64,000 nt of DNA from Turnera subulata (taxonomy: Eukaryota > Streptophyta > Magnoliopsida > Malpighiales > Passifloraceae), in assembly GCA_028386065.3 (NCBI GenBank), contig JAKUCV010002766.1:1-64000 (forward strand), in the 5' to 3' direction. A model generated the notes under the pieces. The model saw only the letters and a list, made by a program, of their open reading frames with translations, was not told the origin of the DNA and did not search any database. Of this stretch, positions 33,616 to 45,044 are shown one piece after another. Each line of letters opens with the position of its first letter. Positions within the stretch are counted from its first letter, which is position 1. The translations under genes and the position numbers were made by a program.

Positions 33616-35031
33616 ATGATGAGCATGCTGCAGTCCATCTTGGAGAACCAAAACAAGATGAGTGAGGAAATTAGTCAAATCAAATCCCACAACAGAATCC
33701 TCGAAAATCAAATTGCTCAACAAGCCTCTATGTCTACTAATCAGCAAGGAACCCTTCTAGGAAAACCAATAGAGAATCTAAGGAATGAGCATTGCAAGGC
33801 TGTAACACTTCGCAGTGGGAAGGAATTAAGGGGCACAGCACCAAGACAACCTGATGCTGTAGGACAGACAACATCGACATCCAACTCAGGGCAAATAATA
33901 CAGACACAAGCTCAGCCAGTGGGTGAGCCTGTGAATACTAAGAAGGCCAAGAAACAGCCCCAGACAGTTCGACCCTATAAGCCTCCTCTCTCATATACAG
34001 AAGTGTACCTCAAGTCCAAACTGGAAAAGCAATTCAGTAAGTTTAAGGAGATGCTGAATAAACTCTATGTTAATGTTCCTTTTAGTGATGTGGTTACACA
34101 GATGCCGTCATATGCCAAGTTCCTCAAGGTCATCTTGACCAAGAAAAGAACCATTGACGACTTCGAGACAGTAGCCATAACAGTCCAGGGGGGTGCCCTC
34201 ATTCAGCACCATCCGCCAAGAAAATGCTCAGATCCTGAAAGCTTCACAATCCCTCTAAACATCAGGGACAAGAAGATTGAGGGAGCCTTATGCGATTTAG
34301 GAGCCAGTGTCAGCCTATTGCCGCTCTCCATCACTCAGAACATGAACCTTGGGGACATCAAACCCACAAGGATGACAATCCAGCTAGCAGACCGATCACT
34401 TGTATATCTTGTGGGAGTACTGGAAGATGTTCCAGTCAAGGTTGGCAACTTTTATATACCAGTAGATTTTGTGGTGATGAATATGACCGAGGATGAGAAG
34501 ACACCCATCATTTTGGGGCGTCCCTTCTTAGCTACAGTAGGAGCTATGATTGATTGTGCAAACGGAACATTGACACTACGACTAGGAGAGGATACAGTGG
34601 AGTTCAATGTCCAGAAGGCACAAAGAACAGAATTTGGAACAGGACAATGCTGCATGGTTGATGCTGTACCAGACCCTGTTGATTCACTTGTGAAGGCATC
34701 TCAACTGATGGAGAAACATGAGGACGAATTGCTAGGGTTCCTGGTCAATGGGCTCATAGATGGAGATGAGACAGCTCTGCAACAGGTGGCAAAATTCCTG
34801 GCAGAAGAAACTGTGCCTGAAATCGGCAAACAGGCTCATGCTGTGGACCAACAGGCTGAGCCTGTCACAGAGTCTGTTCGCAATCCAGAACCAGAATCCG
34901 ATGCACCAAGGGTAGAAATGAAACCTCTACCACCCAAGCTCAGGTATATCTACTTAGACACTGACAATTCCTCATTTTCCATCATTATTGGAGCTGACCT
35001 TTCACAGGAGGAGGAGGAAAAGGTATGTACT
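33616..35031 (+). pseudogene. Athila-2 gag tail and aspartic protease
   Basis: An open frame continues in phase with gag. It begins with a coiled-coil segment (MLQSILENQNKMSEEISQIK). It then gives the linker CKAVTLRSGKEL and the protease with active-site block LCDLGASVSLLPLS (about 34285-34330). The flap-side block QLADRSLVYLVG and the second conserved block ILGRPFLAT (about 34513-34540) follow. This part has no stop and looks well preserved. The enzyme would cut the polyprotein. The linker near 34830-34870 contains two more ACAGGCT-type palindromes. The frame ends in TAA at 35038 because of the duplication described at 35032-35241. Confidence 0.87.
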
Positions 35032-35241
35032 GCAAGGTAATAGGATATTCCATTGATGATCTTACAGGTATCAGTCCTAATCTTTGTATGCAACGCATTC
35101 TTTTTGAAGAAAACTGCAAACCCGCGCATAGTAGTCAACAAACACCGCAAGGTAATAGGATATACCATTGATGATCTGATAGGTATCAGTCCTAATCTTT
35201 GTATGCAACGCATTCTTTTGGAAGAAAACTGCAAACCCATA
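35032..35241 (+). repeat. Imperfect 95-bp tandem duplication in pol
   Basis: Copy 1 (from 35032) and copy 2 (from 35147) both start GCAAGGTAATAGGATA and include GGTATCAGTCCTAATCTTTG. The offset is 115 bp, not a multiple of three. Copy 1 is thus read in the wrong frame while the following RT is back in the gag frame. Confidence 0.92.
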
Positions 35242-36711
35242 GTAGAACCACAGAGGAGACTGAATGAAAATATGAAGGAAGTGGTTAAAAAGGAAATTTT
35301 GAAGTTACTTGATGTTGTGATAATTTATCCAATTTTAGATAGTCCTTGGGTTAGTGCAGTACATATGGTGCCTAAAAAGGGAGGTATGATAGTAGTAAAG
35401 AATGAAAAAGAAGAACTCATACCAACTAGGACTGTCACAGGCTGGAGGATGTGCATAGACTATAGAAAACTCAATAAGGCCACTAGAAAAGATCATTTTC
35501 CTTTGCCATTCATAGATCAGATGTTAGAGAGACTTGCCAAGCATACACATTTTTGTTACCTAGATGGATACTCTGGATTTTTCCAGATCCCAATCTACCC
35601 AGGTGATCAGGAAAAAACAACATTTACATGCCCCTACGGCACATTCGCATATAGGCGCATGCCATTTGGCCTGTGTAATGCACCAGCCACCTTTCAGCGA
35701 TGCATGATGGCCATCTTCCATGACCTGATCGAGCACATAATGGAGGTATTTACGGATGACTTCTCTGTTTATGGCACTTCTTTTGATATCTGTTTGGCTA
35801 ACCTTGAAACAGTGCTTGAACGGTGTGAGGCTGTGAACCTAGTACTAAACTGGGAAAAATGCCATTTTATGGTTACAGAAGGTATTATACTTGGACACAA
35901 AATCTCAGGACGAGTTATAGAGGTGGATGAAGCTAAGATTGATGTTATTGAAAGACTTCCACCTCCAACCTCTATTAAGGCAATTCGGGCTTTTCTTGGT
36001 CATGCAGGCTTTTACACGCGTTTTATTAAGGATTTTTCAAAGATTGCAAAACCTTTGATAAATCTCCTTAGTAAAGACGCCGAATTTGTATTTGATGATT
36101 CTTGTCTGAATGCATTTAACAGGATTAAGGCCGCATTGACCACGGCCAAGATCATCCAGCCCCCAGATTAGAGTCAGCCCTTTGAAGTCATGTGTGATGC
36201 AAGCGACCATGCAGTAGGAGTTGTGCTGGGGCAGAGAAAAGACAACAAACTTCATGCCATATACTATGCAAGTCGCACTCTGGATGAAGCACAGATCAAT
36301 TATACCACAACTGAAAAAGTGCTTCTTGCGGTAGTCTTTGCAATTGGGAAGTTTAAAGCATACTTGTTGGGATCTAAGGTCATCATCCACACTGACCATT
36401 CGGCATTGAAGTACTTGTTGACCAAGAAGGAGACCAAGCCAAGACTTCTTAGGTGGATCCTACAACTCCAAGAATTTGACCTCGAGATTCGAGACAAGAA
36501 AGGCACAAAGAATGTGGTAGCTGACCATCTCTCCAGATTGCCTCCAGATCACTTGCCGAGGGACCACAGACCTATTGATGATCATCTCCCAAACGACAGC
36601 CTCATTGCAACAATTCACAGTGTCAGTCACAGACTGATGTCGTGGTACGCAGAGATTGTCAATTTCTTGGCCTACGGAGCTCTCCCACCAGATCTCAGCT
36701 ACTCACAGTGA
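35242..36711 (+). pseudogene. Athila-2 reverse transcriptase-RNase H
   Basis: RT shows RRLNENMKEVVKKEILKLLD, then WRMCIDYRKLN and [34 protein letters not shown] and ATFQRCMM come next. The catalytic block reads FTDDFSVYG, with ACG (Thr) at 35752-35754 where Athila-1 and the family have Met; the two Asp are kept. A TAG at 36169-36171 stands between RT and RNase H, where a Trp codon is expected. RNase H (36190-36550) has [38 protein letters not shown] and [13 protein letters not shown] ends the segment at 36709. These enzymes copy RNA to DNA in the particle. Confidence 0.88.
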
Positions 36712-37590
36712 AAGAAGTTCTTCTCTGACATGAAGAACTACCTCTGGGATGAGCCCCTATTGTTCAGAAGATGCAGAAATGGTATAATCAGACGGTGCAT
36801 CCCTGAAGAGGAGGTAGAACAAGTTCTGCATAGTTGCCACAATGCACAGTACGGGGGACACCATGGCACAACAAGAACAGCATCCAAGGTATTGGAAGCT
36901 AGCCTATATTGGCCTACCCTATTTAAGGATGCACGCAATTGGGTAGTAGCATGCAGGGAGTGCCAGCGCACAGGGAACATCTCAAAAAGACAAGAGATGT
37001 CGCAACAAGCAATTTTGGAAGTGGAGCTATTCGATGTTTGGGGAATAGACTTCATGGGACCATTCCCGAGTTCTTGTGGGAATAATGTTATCCTGGTAGC
37101 TGTTGCACTATGTCTCGAAATGGGTAGAAGCCATTGCCTCCCCGACCAATGATGCCAAGACAGTGACAAGGTTCCTGAAGAAACATATCTTCACTCGGTT
37201 TGGCACCCCATGAGCAATAATTAGTGATGGAGGAACCCATTTTTGCAACCGTCAGTTTGAAGCTCTCCTCAGAAAGTATGGGATTATACACAAGGTAGCC
37301 ACTCCCTACCATCCTCATACAAGTGGCCAAGTGGAGGTGACTAACAGAGAAATCAAACAGATCCTAAAGAAGACAGTAGGACCATCACGCAAAGACTGGG
37401 CAGCAAAACTGGATGATGCTCTGTGGGCATATCGCACAGCCTACAAGGCACCCATAGGCACCACCCCATACCGCCTTGTATTTGGGAAAGCCTGTCATTT
37501 GCCTGTGGAGCTTGAGCACAAGGCATATTGGGCTATTAAGGCTTTGAACTTTGACACACAGGCTGTAGGAGAACAGAGGCTGTTGCAATT
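36712..37590 (+). pseudogene. Athila-2 integrase, N-terminal and catalytic part
   Basis: The zinc-binding HHCC domain is visible: HSCHNAQYGGHHGTTRTA, then CRECQRTG. The catalytic core has the first Asp in WGIDFMGPF, the second in ISDGGTHF (about 37225) and the Glu in [12 protein letters not shown]. One base appears to be added near 37108, shifting the frame, and TGA at 37211 probably replaces an Arg codon. The gene is cut at 37590 by the Tekay insertion and continues at 55055, where the sequence LQLN-ELDVL becomes continuous. Integrase would insert the cDNA in the chromosome. Confidence 0.88.
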
Positions 37591-37595
37591 GAATG
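37591..37595. repeat. Target-site duplication GAATG of the Tekay element
   Basis: GAATG at 37591-37595 and again at 55050-55054. Removing the element and one copy restores the Athila-2 integrase frame exactly. Confidence 0.92.
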
Positions 37596-37755
37596 TGTGA
37601 AGGCCCTCACCCTGAGGGACCCACCATATTCAGGTATTGTTACATCACTCCCTCCACCCGATTGAATCCTTTACCATGTTGCAGCACTAGGGATTCGAAC
37701 TCGGGACGTGATGCTTTTTACCCCCCTCAAGGAGAGCACCTTCACCAACTCAGCA
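37596..37755 (-). mobile_element. tRNA-derived SINE-like block at the 5' LTR terminus
   Basis: On the minus strand there is an A-box-like CTGCTGAGTTGG followed about 55 bp later by a B-box-like AGTTCGAATCC (10 of 11 bases of GGTTCGANNCC). After this come about 90 bp of unrelated tail. This looks like the head of a Pol III-type SINE. It replaces about 2.1 kb of LTR sequence present in the 3' LTR. Its outer edge TGTGAAGG touches the target duplication GAATG, and its inner edge joins LTR sequence at GATACCCCTCGGG. Confidence 0.55.
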
Positions 37756-38631
37756 GATACCCCTCGGGTTTGCATGCGGGATAGCATGCGATATGCAGAT
37801 TTGCATATGGGTCTGTAATGACCGGTTCTACCTCCCTCCTTCTACCTCCCCCTTTCTACCTCCCTCTTTCTCTCTGTCTCTCTCTCTCTCTATGGATATG
37901 TTGGGCTTCGTGCCTGGTTTTATTTGGGCTTATGCCTGGTTGTCTCATGAGACGGGACCGAGCTCGACGCACACAGTAGGGGGGCCCTGAATAATAAATT
38001 TTAATAAGAAAAACTTAACACACAACAGATGGAGAATAATGAACTGTTTGCTTGAATGTCTTGGCATGTTAGTACTGGTTGTTGTATGTTTGCTTACTTG
38101 TCTTGTATCTCTTCTTTCCTTTCGGACTTGTTCTGCACACCTACATAATTAAATTTAAACTGCTCACTGAGTAGGCGACTCACATAATCGCCAACGTTGT
38201 TTTTCAGACTCTTAGTTAGCGTGCAGTCACTATCTACCCTCCCAGAGTACGGACGTGGTTATCTCAGCGGGTAGCTGTGCGTCTCCTCCCGGTTGGATCC
38301 ATAGGGCGGACTTGCATCCCACATTTTACTTTTGCTTTATTTTTATCTTCATTTTCCGTTGCACTGTATTTTGATGAGATGACATTTTGATTTTGATTAT
38401 TTTATCGGCGGGTTGCCGGGATTTAGTATTGATGATGTATCGGCAGGATGCCGGGTTGATTTGAGGCTTGCTAAGCCAGTTTGATTATGTTCTTTATGAC
38501 ATCTCGGGATTTTAAGAATTTCTTTCCAGATAATGTTTTGATATTGGATTTCGTGTCCTGGGATTCAGGGGTATTTTGGTAATTTCCTTGTGTTAAGTAT
38601 TTTATTGCAAAATTGGGACACGGGTGTTTCA
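37756..38631 (+). repeat. Remaining 5' LTR of the Tekay element
   Basis: It matches 45580-46202 and then 54799-55049, ending GGGTGTTTCA. A CT-rich run lies at about 37845-37895. The region upstream in the 3' LTR (43475-45579) is absent here. Confidence 0.88.
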
Positions 38632-38634
38632 GCT

Positions 38635-38646
38635 TGGTAGCGGAGC
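38635..38646 (+). promoter_or_regulatory. Primer-binding site of the Tekay element
   Basis: TGGTAGCGGAGC, three bases after the LTR end, resembles the initiator-Met primer site TGGTATCAGAGC. The same variant is used by Copia-A (47732-47743). Confidence 0.75.
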
Positions 38647-38775
38647 AGGCTTCAGATCCTTGGTTTTAAAAGTGTTTTAAACTTTGTTTTTCAAGTGATT
38701 TCTGTGTTTAAGCCTGTTTCCGGATTTATGATTTTTAAAGTGTGTTGACTCATTTGCATTCATATAGGCGTTGAT

Positions 38776-39835
38776 ATGGATCACCAGGGACAGCACAATG
38801 CTGAGGATGACGCCACTACTCATGTTTCCGACAATGTGTGGGTGATGCAGGTTCCCGTTGGTCAGGGGAACAATAATGCAGCAGAGAATAATGCTGCAGG
38901 TGGTGGAGGAGAGAATGTTGTGCCACCTGTACCACCTGTTGTGGACCCAGCGTTCCAGCAGTATCAGGCCTTTCTGCAGTGGCAACAGTTCCAGCAGTTT
39001 CAGCAGCAGCAGCACGGCGCCCAGCCGGTAGCACCTGCTGCGGGAGGTGGTATGGAGAGTGGATACAAACATATGGATAAGTCTGCAGTGAAGGAATTCT
39101 CTGGTGAAGAGGGCAAAGCCCAGGAGTTTGATGATTGGTTTCGCCAGGTGGAGAATGTTCTAGAGAAGTTCACTTGTGCTCCTGAGCAGAGAGCCCGATT
39201 TGCGGCACACAAGTTCACAGGGTATGCATTGACTTGGTGGCAGGAACTTGTGGCCGACCTACCGAAGTCTGTGGAGATGCCTTACTGTTGGATTTCTGGA
39301 GGAGCAGAAGAAGCATTTTCTTGAGGTGAAGCAGGGACTAGATGAGACTGTATCAGCTTTCAGGATCCGGTACAACATCCTTCTCTCTTATGCTAGGGAG
39401 TTTGTGCCCGATGAGGTGACCAAGTGTAGGCGGTTTGTTAACGGCTTACGTACAGAGTTGGCGTTAGCTGTGGCTGGTGGAGGGCACAAGACTTGGGAGG
39501 CATTTTGTGCGGCTGCTTTTGATGCTGAGAGAGTTCAGTTGATTGGGAAGGAGGCTCGGGCAGCCGAGCAGAGGAAGCAGTCATCTGCTTCAGGACAGAA
39601 GAGGCAGTTTTCTGATGCCGGTGGTGCAAATTATTCTGGTGGTCAGGGTTCTTCTTACCAGGGTTCGAAGAAATTCCGAGGGCAGAGTTATCAGGGTGGA
39701 CCCTGCCTCGGGAGGACGGTCCTATCAGTCTGGCTCTCAGGGACGGGGTTTCTCGGCACTGTTCTCGGGTACATACTGGTATTGCAATACGCCGGGACAC
39801 TAGAAGTCATCTTGCTACAAGTGGAAGAAGGATAA
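38776..39835 (+). pseudogene. Tekay gag
   Basis: It starts at ATG 38776 with an acidic, Asn-rich head and a Gln-rich stretch (FLQWQQFQQFQQQQ). The gag domain begins AVKEFSGEEGKAQEFDDWFR and ALTWWQEL. At about 39285 the frame changes and several residues seem lost; the second frame continues FLEEQKKHFLEVKQGLDETV, CRRFVNGLRTELA and the AERVQL segment. Another frameshift lies near 39700. The zinc knuckle region (CNTPGH near 39785) sits in a third frame. The Ser/Gly/Gln-rich tail is typical of this chromovirus gag. Confidence 0.83.
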
Positions 39836-41870
39836 TGGTGGTAGTGGTTCCCAGTATACTGTACAGAGTTCCGTGGCTAGTGGTGCCGTTTCCTCTGGTC
39901 CGAACAGGGGTGGCGGACAGCAAGGTCGAGGTCGTGGAGGTTCTGAAGCTCCGAACCGCGGGGGCGCGACTCAGTCTGCTGCAGCTCCTGGGGTTTATGC
40001 CATCACCCGGGAGGAGGCTGCTGATGCTCCAGAGGTCATAACAGGTACCTTTATGGTTTTTGGTCAGTTTGCACATGCTTTAGTTGATCCAGGTTCAACA
40101 CATTCTTTTGTATCACGTGCATTCATGACTACTCATAACATAGAGGATGATAACCTTAATAGACCCCTAAGAGTCCGTTTACCCACTGGAGATATAGTAG
40201 TTGTTGATTGGGTTTGTAGAGGTGTATCAATAGAGTATGATAGTGAGAGTTTTCCTTCTGATCTTGCTGTCATAGAGTTGGGAGAATTTGATGTTATCTT
40301 AGGTATGGATTGGTTGTCCAAACATCAGGCAGTAGTTGATTGTCGGGCCAGAGAAGTGTCTTTATCTTCTTTGTTGGGGCGTAGATTGGTGTTTGTTGGA
40401 GAACGAAGAGTTCTATCGGCGTGCTGTCTCTCGGCCATCCAGGCTTTCAGGATGATCCGAGAGGGTTGTGATGCCTTTCTAGCTCATGTGGTGGATTCTT
40501 CGGTACCAGTACCTGGAGTGGAGGATATCCCTATTGTTCGGGAGTTTCCTGATGTATCTCCTGATGACTTACCTGGGTTGCCTCCGGAGCGGGAGGTGGA
40601 GTATACAATTGACTTGGTACCGGGAGTTGCACCTATTTCTATACCGCCCTACAGAATGGCTCCGGTAGAACTTCGGGAGTTGAAGAAACAACTGGAGGAG
40701 TTGTTGGATAAGGGTTTCATTAGACCGAGCATCTCACCCTGGGGTGCCCCGGTCTTATTTGTGAAAAAGAAGGATGGCAGTATGCGGATGTGTGTGGACT
40801 ATAGGCAGTTGAACAAGGTGACTGTGAAGAACAAGTATCCTTTGCCTAGGATCGATGACTTGTTCGATCAGTTGCAGGGTGCATCCGTATTCTCGAAGAT
40901 TGACTTGCGATTTGGTTACCATCAAGTTCGGATTGCAGAGCATGACATACCGAAGACTGCATTCCGCACTCTGTATGGTCATTATGAGTTTGTGGTTGTT
41001 CCATTCGGACTGACGAATGCACCGGCAGTGTTCATGTGTATGATGCAGCAGGTTTTCCATGAATTTCTGGACCGGTTTGTGGAAGTGTTCATTGATGACA
41101 TCTTGGTCTACTCGAGTAGTAAGGCCAAACATGAGGACCATTTGAGACAGGTTTTGCAGAGGTTGAGAGAAGAACAACTCTATGCCAAGCTCAGCAAGTG
41201 TGAGTTTTGGTTGGATGAGGTTGCATTCCTTAGGCATATTGTGTTCGGTGAGGGCATTAAGGTGGATCCGGCCAAGATTAAGGCAGTTATAGATTGGGAG
41301 CCATCGAATAGTGTATCTGAGATACAGAGTTTTCTTGGACTTGCCGGTTACTACCGGAGGTTCATTGAGGGTTTTCCTTGATAGTGGGTCCCATGACTAA
41401 GCTGTTGAGGAAAGACTGCACTTTTGCTTGGCATGACAGTTGTCAGAAGAGTTTTGAGGAGTTGAAGAGTCGGTTGACTTCTGCACCGGTTTTGACCGTT
41501 CCGAGACCCGGAGTGGAGTACACGGTGTTCAATGATGCTTCTGGTCTGGGCTTGGGATGTGTTTTGATGCAGGAGGGTCGGGTGATTGCTTATGCCTCCA
41601 CGCAGTTGAGAACTCATGAGAGGAACTATCCGACCCATGATCTGGAGTTAGCTGCTGTGATCTTTGCTTTGAAGATCTGGAGACACCATCTATACGGTGA
41701 GAAGTGTCGGATTTTCACGGACCACAAGAGTTTGAAGTACATCATCACCCAAAGGGAGCTTAATATGAGCAGAGACGCTGGATTGAGCTTCTAAAGGATT
41801 ATGATTGTACTATCGAGTACCATCCAGGCAAGGCCAATGTTGTTACAGATGCATTGAGTCGGAAGAGAGT
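39836..41870 (+). pseudogene. Tekay protease, reverse transcriptase and RNase H
   Basis: The longest open frame (39873-41381) begins with a Gly/Arg-rich linker. The protease block is [13 protein letters not shown] (about 40078) with [10 protein letters not shown] after it. RT has [38 protein letters not shown] and the catalytic [10 protein letters not shown] (about 41087-41115). A frameshift at about 41380 leads into RNase H ([16 protein letters not shown], then [10 protein letters not shown]). A one-base loss near 41770 breaks it again before DCTIEYHPGKANVV-type sequence. Reactions are as for other retroelement pol products. Confidence 0.88.
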
Positions 41871-43422
41871 GGTTTCTGCAGATGAGGACTCAGTTTCTTA
41901 TGCTTTGCCTTCCTTGGTGGAGCTGAGGTCGTTGGATGCACAGTTGGAGGTGGATGTTACTGGGGCGTTGCTTGCCAGTTTGAGCATCTGGCTGACCTTG
42001 AGGGATAAGATAATGGAGTTGCAGTATGGTGATCCTCATTTAGCAGAGTTGCGGGATAAGGCTCTCGGTGGAGAGAGTTCTAGTTTCTATGTCCGGGAGG
42101 ATGGTGCTTTGATGACCGATGATCGGTTGTGTGTTCCGGATGTTGATGATTTGAGGAGATGGATCATGGATGAAGTGCATAACGCGCCGTATGCTATGCA
42201 TCCGGGTAGCACCAAAATGTACCAAAACTTGAAGAGTCATTATTGGTGGCCCGGGATGAAGAAGGTTGTTGCGGAGTTTGTGGCCCGTTGTATGACTTGT
42301 CAGTAGGTGAAAGCCGAGCATCAGGATCCTGCCGGCAAGTTGAGATCTTTGACCATTCCGCAGTGGAAGTGGGAGCATATTACTATGGATTTTGTGATCG
42401 GGTTACCGAGGACCCGGGGTCGCCATGATGCCATCTGGGTCATTGTTGACAGGTTGACCAAGTCAGCTCATTTCCTACCAATTCAGCAGACGGATACAAT
42501 GGATATGCTGGCGAGGTTGTATGTTTCGGGTATTGTCCGTCTACATGGAGTTCCACTATCCATTGTGTCGGACAGGGATCCGAGGTTTACTTCCCACTTC
42601 TGGAAGAGTTTGCAGTCAACTTTGGGTACTAAGCTGAATTTCAGTACTGCATTCCATCCGCAGACCGATGGGCAGTCAGAGAGGACTATTCAGACACTAG
42701 AGGATATGCTTAGAGCCTGTGTGCTCAATTTTAGTGGTTCTTGGGATGAGACATTACCGCTGGTTGAGTTTGCTTATAACAACGGGTATCACTCCAGTAT
42801 CGGTATGGCGCCATATGAGGCTTTGTATGGGCGGAGGTGCCGTAGTCCGATCTGTTGGGATAAGGAAGGTCTGAGACAGGTGATTGGTCCGGACCTAGTC
42901 CAAGAGACTGTTGATCAGATCGAGGTGGTTAAGTAGTGCATGAGGGCTGCTCAGGATCGACAAAAGAGTTTTGCCGATAAGCATCATCGGGAGATGGAGT
43001 ACAATGTAGGTGACACAGTTTTCCTCCGTGTTGCTCCCTGGAGAGGTGTTATCCGGTTTGGGAGGAAGGGCAAGTTGAGCCCTCGTTATATTGGTCCTTA
43101 TGAGATCATGGAGCAGATTGGTCTGCTAGCCTACAGGTTGGCCTTACCGGAGGAGCTGTCGCGCATACATGATGTATTCCATGTTTCGATGCTGAGGCGT
43201 TATCGGTCGGATCCTAGTCATGTTGTATCCCCGACAGAGGTGGAGGTTTCTGAGGATTTGACCTATGTGGAGGAGCCGGTTGAGATTCTAGCTCGGGAGG
43301 AGCGACAGTTGAGGAGTCGAGTTATTCCGATGGTTCGGGTTAGATGGAGCCGTCATTCTCCGAATGAGGCCACTTGGGAGGTTGAGTCCCATATGCGGGA
43401 GCAGTATCCCCATTTGTTTTGA
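41871..43422 (+). pseudogene. Tekay integrase with C-terminal chromodomain
   Basis: The HHCC zinc domain covers about 42160-42305 (HPGSTKMYQNLKSHYWWPGM, then CMTCQ). A TAG follows at 42304-42306. The core has Asp in [11 protein letters not shown], Asp in [11 protein letters not shown] and Glu in [11 protein letters not shown] second TAG lies at 42934-42936. The tail GDTVFLRVAPWRG, RIHDVFHVSMLR and then a chromodomain-like end (MVRVRWSRHSPNEATWE, 43330-43380) is typical of Tekay/Del chromoviruses. In this group the chromodomain is thought to guide integration to heterochromatin. Both stops look like C-to-T changes of Gln codons. Confidence 0.88.
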
Positions 43423-43460
43423 TGTTTCTTATCTTGTAATTTCGAGGACGAAATCTCCTT

Positions 43461-43470
43461 AAGTGGGGTA
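43461..43470 (+). promoter_or_regulatory. Polypurine tract of the Tekay element
   Basis: AAGTGGGGTA lies four bases before the 3' LTR start TGTAACGCCCCG at 43475. Confidence 0.8.
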
Positions 43471-44831
43471 GAACTGTAACGCCCCGAATTTTCATAATTT
43501 GATTTTTTGGAATTTTCGGAACTTTTATTCCAATTTTACCCTTGAGGTATTTTCGAGTTTTAGTCGAGGAAATAAATTATTATGCCTTGGAAATGTCAAT
43601 TTTAGGTTGGTATTGTTCATGGTTCGGGTCCCGTGGGAAACGGATTCGAGATCGGGGTGAAACGCGAGGTTTAGCGTGGTTTTATTTAAAACTACGTCGT
43701 TTAGGTTTAAAAAAAAAAAGTTGACTGGGCTGGCCGGGTTGACCGCGCGCAAGTGAACGACAGCCAAAGCCCTAGCCGCCTTCCCCCTTTCCTTCTTTTC
43801 TTCTTCTTTTCTCTTTTCCACCATCTTCTTTCTTTTCGTTTCTTTCCAGCCGCCGTCGACCTCCCTTCTCTCTCTCGTTTTCCTCTCTCTCTTCTTCTTC
43901 CCTCTCCTGCAACCCTTCGCCCAAATCGCCCCTCGTCTTCCTTGCCGCCTTCACGCCGAGCCGCCTCTTTGCCTCGGGTCGCTGCTGCCGAGCCGAGGAA
44001 GGAGAAAGAGTCGCGAGGTGGTCCCGGGCTCTGTGCGCGACGGTGGGAGCAGCGGGTTGACGAACCGCCGCCGCCCTCTCGAATTGTTGGTAAGCCCGGT
44101 CGTCTCCTTTTGTTTTCTTTTTTCTCTCTTCGTCAGTTTGTCGATTGATGTGGGTGTGGTTTTGTTGTGTTGCCGGCGTCGGGTTTCGTGTCCACTGGTG
44201 GCCGGCGATTGTTGTTTGGATGCTCGGTGTGGCGTTGCTGCTCGTGTTTGTGTAGCAGCGGATGCGTGTGGTATTCGCCGGTGTAGGGTCTGCTACAGGA
44301 GCTCTTGGTGCACGGGTTATGGTAGATTCCAAGCATTGGTGTTTCGTCGCCTTGGATCTACTGGTGTTGTTCACAGTTCGTTTTCTGGTAAGGATCTGCT
44401 CTTCTCCTTCTTCCTTGTCAGTTGGTTTGGTTAATATGAGGTCTTTGTTCTTGGTTTGATTTCGTTGGTGAATGTTTCTGGTTGCGGCAGAAGTGTGGTG
44501 GTCGATTCTGGCGGCTTTGTGGAATTCCGGCAAGGTCACCGGAATCCGGCGAAGGCTCGGGAATTTTCCGGCGAGGCTCGGGAATATTCCAGCGAAGGCT
44601 CGGGTCTTTATTCCGGCATTTAACGGTATACTTGATGTATAATTTGTACATTCATGGTATGTAATATTTAATATAGGAGTAATTGTTGTATCGGAAAATA
44701 ATGGATGTTTAGTGGAAAACCGGGTGCGGGGTTGTGAGTGTGTGTAACCGGGAGTTTGCCGTCACGGGTGGAACCATAGGCCGGGAATACTTTGACTCGG
44801 GTAAAACCCTTAAGTGGAAATTGGACCGAAT

Positions 44832-45044
44832 CGGGCCTAGGCCCGGTAATGTGATTTTTGTAATTGGGTTTGATAACAATTGGATTTTGGATAGGCTTTA
44901 GGCCCGGGAACCGTTAAGAACATAATGAGTGGGCCATAGGCCAGGTAACTACTCTTGGACTTAGTTGGGCTTAAGCCCGGTGAACCTTAGGTCCGGATAC
45001 TCGGAGTTTAGGTGAGAGAACATCATGTCGGGTTTAGACCCGGG
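44832..45044. repeat. Dispersed GGGCYTARGCCC palindromes in the Tekay LTR
   Basis: CGGGCCTAGGCCCG (44832-44845) is a perfect 14-bp palindrome, and GGGCTTAAGCCC (44967-44978) is a perfect 12-bp one. Near-palindromes lie at about 44893, 44931 and 45030. Most are followed by GG or GGG. Confidence 0.85.

Noticed and set aside
37676..37760. A functional tRNA gene on the minus strand
   Set aside because: A- and B-box like sequences are present, but the distance between them is long, no acceptor stem pairing or CCA-side stem is evident, and an unrelated tail follows. A SINE head is more likely.
43753..44539. Open frames on both strands in the Tekay LTR
   Set aside because: They come from CT-rich and GC-rich LTR sequence with few stops; the products are low-complexity (Phe/Ser/Pro or Arg/Glu-rich) and the same tracts recur in the solo LTR.
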